From Cesiribacteraceae bacterium YIM B00369 (GTDB taxonomy: Bacteria; Bacteroidota; Bacteroidia; Cytophagales; Cyclobacteriaceae): DNA of 64,000 nucleotides. Location of the stretch: the NCBI GenBank assembly GCA_017948555.1, contig JAFMYY010000005.1, forward strand, positions 149,898 through 213,897. The letters run 5' to 3'. A program made the position numbers and the translations under genes. Under the pieces are notes generated by a model. The model saw only the letters and a program-made list of their open reading frames with translations, was not told where the DNA came from and did not search any database. Below, piece after piece: positions 60,706-64,000 of this stretch (within the stretch, counting starts at the first letter, position 1; each line of letters opens with the position of its first letter).

Positions 60706-60870
60706 TTACCTTTTAATTTGCCAGGCTACCGGTTCCTCCCCTTTTCTGCCAATGCCCATGCCTTTGTCTTCGCTAAGGTCCAATATGCCTGCCTCTGCAT
60801 CTTTGTCAATATGTAGGTAATAATCTACATTCGTCAGGCCATTTAACATTGAGAGGCCTCTTTTATACAT
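60706..60870 (-). CDS. Small orphan frame or gene remnant, 54 residues
   Basis: Minus-strand ATG 60870 to TAA 60706 gives a well-composed soluble peptide with NGLTNVDYYLHIDKDAEAGI and GMGIGRKGEEPVAWQIKR. It looks like the C-terminal end of a larger protein because it has balanced composition and a Trp-ending motif, yet a stop lies just upstream. It could be a decayed gene or a small gene. I do not recognise it. Confidence 0.35.
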   Translation of the reverse strand: MYKRGLSMLNGLTNVDYYLHIDKDAEAGILDLSEDKGMGIGRKGEEPVAWQIKR

Positions 60871-61255
60871 TTCATCCGGCTACAGCCAAGCGGTTATGGA
60901 TATTCTTATTGGCTTTTGGTTACCCGAATATGTTATATACTCATTTGATTTCTATAAAAAGGCTGGCTATTGAATTTCTCCCTGTGTGACCATTCTAACA
61001 CAGGGAGAAACTAATACCACTGTAAAACTTTCGCTAAAACTCTTTTTGTCACATAGGGCAGACCATTTTTCTTCTATAGCAGGATTGCTCAATACCCGTA
61101 TTTCTTTTTTCTGGTCCATCAATCATCACAAGCTTCTATGTACTAACTTCAACTAATTCTATAATCAGGGTGGACTATACCTGAAATTAGTGTATTTTTA
61201 TGTGGGTACATTTGAAGTAAGTTTGAATAAAATTGGAAGGTTAAAATAAAGTAAA
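60871..61255. other. Intergenic region with a long inverted repeat
   Basis: No gene seen. It holds a perfect 13-bp inverted repeat at 60975-61010 and AT-rich DNA before the SEC-C gene. Confidence 0.5.
60975..61010. repeat. Perfect 13-bp inverted repeat
   Basis: TTTCTCCCTGTGT (60975-60987) pairs with ACACAGGGAGAAA (60998-61010) around a 10-base loop. No T-run follows. Confidence 0.7.
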
Positions 61256-61513
61256 ATGGGGAAAATTGGTAGAAATGAGCCCTGCCACTGCGGGAGCGGA
61301 AAAAAGTATAAAGATTGTCATCTGCAGGTTGGGGAACAAAAGAAATCCCCAAACACAAAAATGATCATTGGAATCCTGGTAGCCATCGTTACCATTATAA
61401 TAGTTGTTGTTACTTTATTAAGCATACAGACTTCCGGAAATAAAGCACCCGGGGAGGCACCTGCAGGAAAGGTGTGGTCGCCTGAACACGGCCATTGGCA
61501 CGACGCTAATTAG
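61256..61513 (+). CDS. SEC-C motif small membrane protein
   Basis: An 85-residue protein with an N-terminal SEC-C zinc motif ([19 protein letters not shown], CxCx8CH at residues 10-22), a membrane helix (about 37-60) and a short exported tail ending GHWHDAN. SEC-C motifs bind zinc and, in SecA, the chaperone SecB or the ribosome. Here the motif is tethered to the membrane from the cytoplasmic side. Function is unknown. Confidence 0.8.
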   Translation: MGKIGRNEPCHCGSGKKYKDCHLQVGEQKKSPNTKMIIGILVAIVTIIIVVVTLLSIQTSGNKAPGEAPAGKVWSPEHGHWHDAN

Positions 61514-61631
61514 AAACCTATAGTTGGGATTTACAAAGTTTTTATACCTATGGAAAAACAATTCCTGCACCAGAAAAAATAAACTCCTATAATCAATTTA
61601 AATAATACCTTTACTTATAAAATTTAAGGTA

Positions 61632-62660
61632 ATGAGCTATAGCTTCTTTAAAAATGGTGCGAATGTGGCATTAGATCTTGGGAATAATAATACCCTTCTG
61701 AACGATGCAGGAAATAATTTCCTTAGTCAGCCTTCTTTTATTGTGTTGAATAATATCGATAAATCAATACGGGCAGTAGGGAAAGATGCCTATGAAATGT
61801 GGGGGAAAACCAACGAAGGGTTTAAGGTGATCAAACCTTTGAAAGGAGGAATTATAGCGGATTATGAAGCAGTTAGTAAAATGCTTAAGACATTGGTACA
61901 GCAGGCGCATCCCCGCCGCACCCTTTTCAGACGGTTTGATCAGCTGGTTTGTGGAATACCATATTCCACCACAGAGGTAGAAAAAAGAGCCTTGCGCGAT
62001 GCGCTGGAGCAGTTTGGTGCCCGCAAAACCTTTCTTATTTCTGAGCCCCTTGCAGCAGCCATAGGCATGAACTTAAATGTACAGGAACCGGATGGAAAGC
62101 TTATTGTGGATATAGGTGGTGGTATTACAGAAATTGCTCTCATTTCCCTCTCTGGAATTGTTAACTACCGGTCTCTGGAAATTGCCGGGGATTCCTTTGA
62201 TGAAGAAATTCAGAATTATTGCAAACAGATGTACCACATCTCGATTGGCATACAACAGGCAGAACAGCTAAAAATTAAAACAGGAGCGGCGTGTAATTTA
62301 GAATCTGATGGCCCGGAACCTGTATTTGTAGTGGGAAAAGATTGCACGACCGGTATTCCCAGAAACGTTGAAATAGGTCATGCAGAGATAGCCGATGTTT
62401 TGAATAACTCTTTAAAAAGGATAGAGAATGCCCTTCTTGAAATGCTGGATGAATGTCCTCCAGAGCTCTCCGGCGACATTTATGCCAATGGAATTTACGT
62501 CACAGGAGGAAGCTCCTTATTAAGAGGACTGAAAAAAAGGCTGGCAGCTAAACTGAACACTTTGGTCCACCAGGACCCAAATGGTTTATTATCGGTTTCA
62601 AAAGGCATTTCAAAAATAATCGCCTCGCCTACTTCTTACAAAGCCCTCCTGTTTAAATAG
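61632..62660 (+). CDS. Divergent MreB-like actin
   Basis: A 342-residue actin-fold protein resembling MreB. ATP-binding blocks are NVALDLGNNNTLL (phosphate-1), VIKPLKGGIIADYE, LVCGIPYSTTEVEKRAL, FLISEPLAAAIGM, VDIGGGITEIALIS (phosphate-2) and YVTGGSSLLRGL. Identity to canonical MreB appears moderate, with an altered phosphate-1 (usual DLGTANT). No MreC/MreD, RodA or PBP2 gene is nearby, so it is likely a second MreB paralogue rather than the main cell-shape gene. It may form filaments. Confidence 0.8.
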   Translation: MSYSFFKNGANVALDLGNNNTLLNDAGNNFLSQPSFIVLNNIDKSIRAVGKDAYEMWGKTNEGFKVIKPLKGGIIADYEAVSKMLKTLVQQAHPRRTLFRRFDQLVCGIPYSTTEVEKRALRDALEQFGARKTFLISEPLAAAIGMNLNVQEPDGKLIVDIGGGITEIALISLSGIVNYRSLEIAGDSFDEEIQNYCKQMYHISIGIQQAEQLKIKTGAACNLESDGPEPVFVVGKDCTTGIPRNVEIGHAEIADVLNNSLKRIENALLEMLDECPPELSGDIYANGIYVTGGSSLLRGLKKRLAAKLNTLVHQDPNGLLSVSKGISKIIASPTSYKALLFK

Positions 62661-63367
62661 GATTGGAGAAGAACTTCAATAAAAAGGATTAAGTTTGGAG
62701 TGGGTATTACCCTTAATCAGGAGTTCGCCTGCCCAACTTTCTTCTGTTCTTTCTTAAAAAAGTAAAAGCCCCCTTTCGCTTTACTAAGAAACCTGAACCC
62801 GATGCAGCCTTGAAAAATCAGCCGAACAGGAGCTTGGAAATTTTGGCAAAGCAGGTTCAGGATTTAAACCTTTTCTATACATGATACATTCTCCTGAGTT
62901 TACTGCGGTTCCGGATGCCTGTGTCTTCTACCCTGCCCCATCAGGGATTTACTCCTGCACTTTGCAGGTTTTAAACATTTCAGGCCTGAATGGACAGATA
63001 TTATTCGGGATGTGTGGAAAGGAATCTCCTGATAAACAGGCCGGACCTGAATGAGGTATAGCTACAAAGAGCCATGATAAAATGAAATAGCCTTACCGGA
63101 TTCTAATAACAGGAACTATGAAGTACTGGTAATTTCTCTCCAATTACCGGTGTTAAAAATAAACCGGAAAATTCAGGGCTAATTTAAACAAGGCACCACA
63201 AGAAGCGGAATTCATTCAGAGAATAAAACACTTGAACTGTTATTTCAGTACCCAATTTCACCTCTCAGCAGCTACATACCCAAATTCCGGTTTCCCTGAG
63301 CAATTCCAGACCCTGCAAACAAATTCTTAGTCTGCGGTTTATATAACAGAACCTATTTTAATTTATT
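62661..63367. other. Intergenic region of about 700 bases, no gene seen
   Basis: Stops are dense in all frames. A hairpin-like ACTGGTAATT/AATTACCGGT pair (9 of 10 matches) lies near 63124-63151. No RNA gene was recognised. Confidence 0.45.
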
Positions 63368-64000
63368 ATGGCAAGAGTTTTTATAACAGGATCAGCGGGT
63401 GGTCTTGGTCAATTAACTGCAGAACTGTTAGTGGAGCAGGGGCATCGCGTGGTGCTTCATGCGCGAAATGCCGAACGCGCAAGTGAGGCTTTGAATAATG
63501 TTCCAGGTGCAGAGTCTGTTGTAACAGGGGATTTATCCAGTATCGGGGAAACAAAAAAGCTGGCTGATGAGGTAAACGGATCAGGGAAATTTGATGCCGT
63601 GATTCATAATGCCGGCATATACAATGGTCCTGCACAGCAAATTTTCACGGTCAACATACTGGCGCCATATGTGCTTACCTGCCTGATCCAAAAGCCGGAG
63701 CGCTTAATCTACCTTAGTTCTGATTTGCATCTGCAGGGAAATGCACGCCTGGAGAATTTTATGGATAAGGGTGATAAGATCAGTTACTCAGATTCTAAAC
63801 TGGATGTGCTGATGCTTAGCAAAGCAGTAGCGCGTAAATGGCCTCATGTATATGCTAATGCTGTAAACCCCGGTTGGGTCCCTACTAAAATGGGTGGGGA
63901 GAATGCTCCGGATGATCTCCAAAAAGGATATGAGACACAGGCATGGCTTGCAGTAAGCAGAGAGAACAGTGCAAGGGTTACGGGTCGATATTTTTATCAT
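63368..64000 (+). CDS. SDR family oxidoreductase, 3' end outside window
   Basis: From ATG 63368 the frame is open to the last base, giving 211 residues. The N-terminus has the cofactor motif TGSAGGLG (7-14), then HNAGIY and a YxxxK-type YSDSK, followed by NPGWVPTKMGG. It is a classical short-chain dehydrogenase using NAD(P). It is not the same as the SDR at 1334-2368, being shorter at the N-terminus and lacking the hydrophobic extension. Substrate is unknown. Confidence 0.85.
   Translation, partial: MARVFITGSAGGLGQLTAELLVEQGHRVVLHARNAERASEALNNVPGAESVVTGDLSSIGETKKLADEVNGSGKFDAVIHNAGIYNGPAQQIFTVNILAPYVLTCLIQKPERLIYLSSDLHLQGNARLENFMDKGDKISYSDSKLDVLMLSKAVARKWPHVYANAVNPGWVPTKMGGENAPDDLQKGYETQAWLAVSRENSARVTGRYFYH

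Noticed and set aside
1..64000. CRISPR arrays, rRNA and tRNA genes
   Set aside because: No regularly spaced repeats and no conserved rRNA or cloverleaf sequences were recognised by eye. A covariance search would be decisive.

Overview
The window reads as chromosomal DNA of a member of the Bacteroidota, most likely a Cytophagales-type bacterium. The case rests on two TonB-dependent receptors with carboxypeptidase-regulatory N-termini (one paired with a DUF4249 lipoprotein), proteins with type IX secretion (T9SS) C-terminal sorting domains, an ExbB-ExbD-TonB cluster with a SPOR protein, a DUF3108 protein, -7 promoter motifs of the TAnnTTTG type, and chromosomal genes that mostly lack Shine-Dalgarno sequences. 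No rRNA, tRNA or CRISPR array was found. Genus cannot be assigned from the sequence alone.

Layout. 1-2.4 kb: a gene fragment, a metallophosphoesterase, a small hydrophilic protein and a short-chain dehydrogenase. 2.5-9 kb: two PAS-rich two-component systems (HisKA kinase with a single-domain receiver; NarL-type kinase with a LuxR-type regulator) around a secreted T9SS protein. 9-19 kb: a TonB-dependent receptor behind rpe, a T9SS subtilase, a lipoprotein, mnmA, a DUF6952-like protein, a thioredoxin, a TrpF-like protein and an ArnT-like membrane glycosyltransferase. 19-29 kb: trmB, folC, tonB, exbD, exbB, a SPOR protein, an outer-membrane barrel and a 1015-residue TPR protein, all on the minus strand. 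29-41.5 kb: mixed metabolic and envelope genes, including an MBL hydrolase, flavoproteins, CvfB-like, a 3-hydroxyacyl-CoA dehydrogenase, a secreted nuclease with a DnaJ-zinc-finger partner, dapD, a glycosyltransferase and a DtxR/MntR-type regulator behind three matching palindromes. 41.5-42.7 kb has no recognisable gene. 42.7-48.2 kb: the DUF4249/TonB-dependent receptor pair, a thioredoxin lipoprotein and mnmE.

The accessory region is 48,154-59,716: an integrated element of about 11.5 kb inserted at the very 3' end of mnmE. It is bounded by 18-bp direct repeats (17 of 18 identical), each encoding the terminal Phe-Cys-Ile-Gly-Lys-stop of MnmE, so the target gene stays intact. The site closely resembles the trmE/thdF attachment site of Salmonella genomic island 1. 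The left end carries a zinc-ribbon/HTH protein, a tyrosine integrase and an unknown protein in one overlapping operon. A second operon holds an excisionase-like HTH protein and replication- or regulation-like proteins. The cargo is a KAP-like P-loop NTPase, a serine recombinase and a tightly packed three-gene operon. That operon encodes a predicted restriction-fold nuclease, a small middle component and a DUF3732-type ABC/SMC-like ATPase with a CPxC zinc-hook-like motif. I read it as an ABC-three-component (ABC-3C) conflict or defence system, which is the most interesting content of the window.

Right of the island are the probable original mnmE terminator, a possible group II intron 3'-end remnant, an orphan chemoreceptor-type sensor, a SEC-C membrane protein, a divergent MreB-like actin and the start of another short-chain dehydrogenase that runs off the window.
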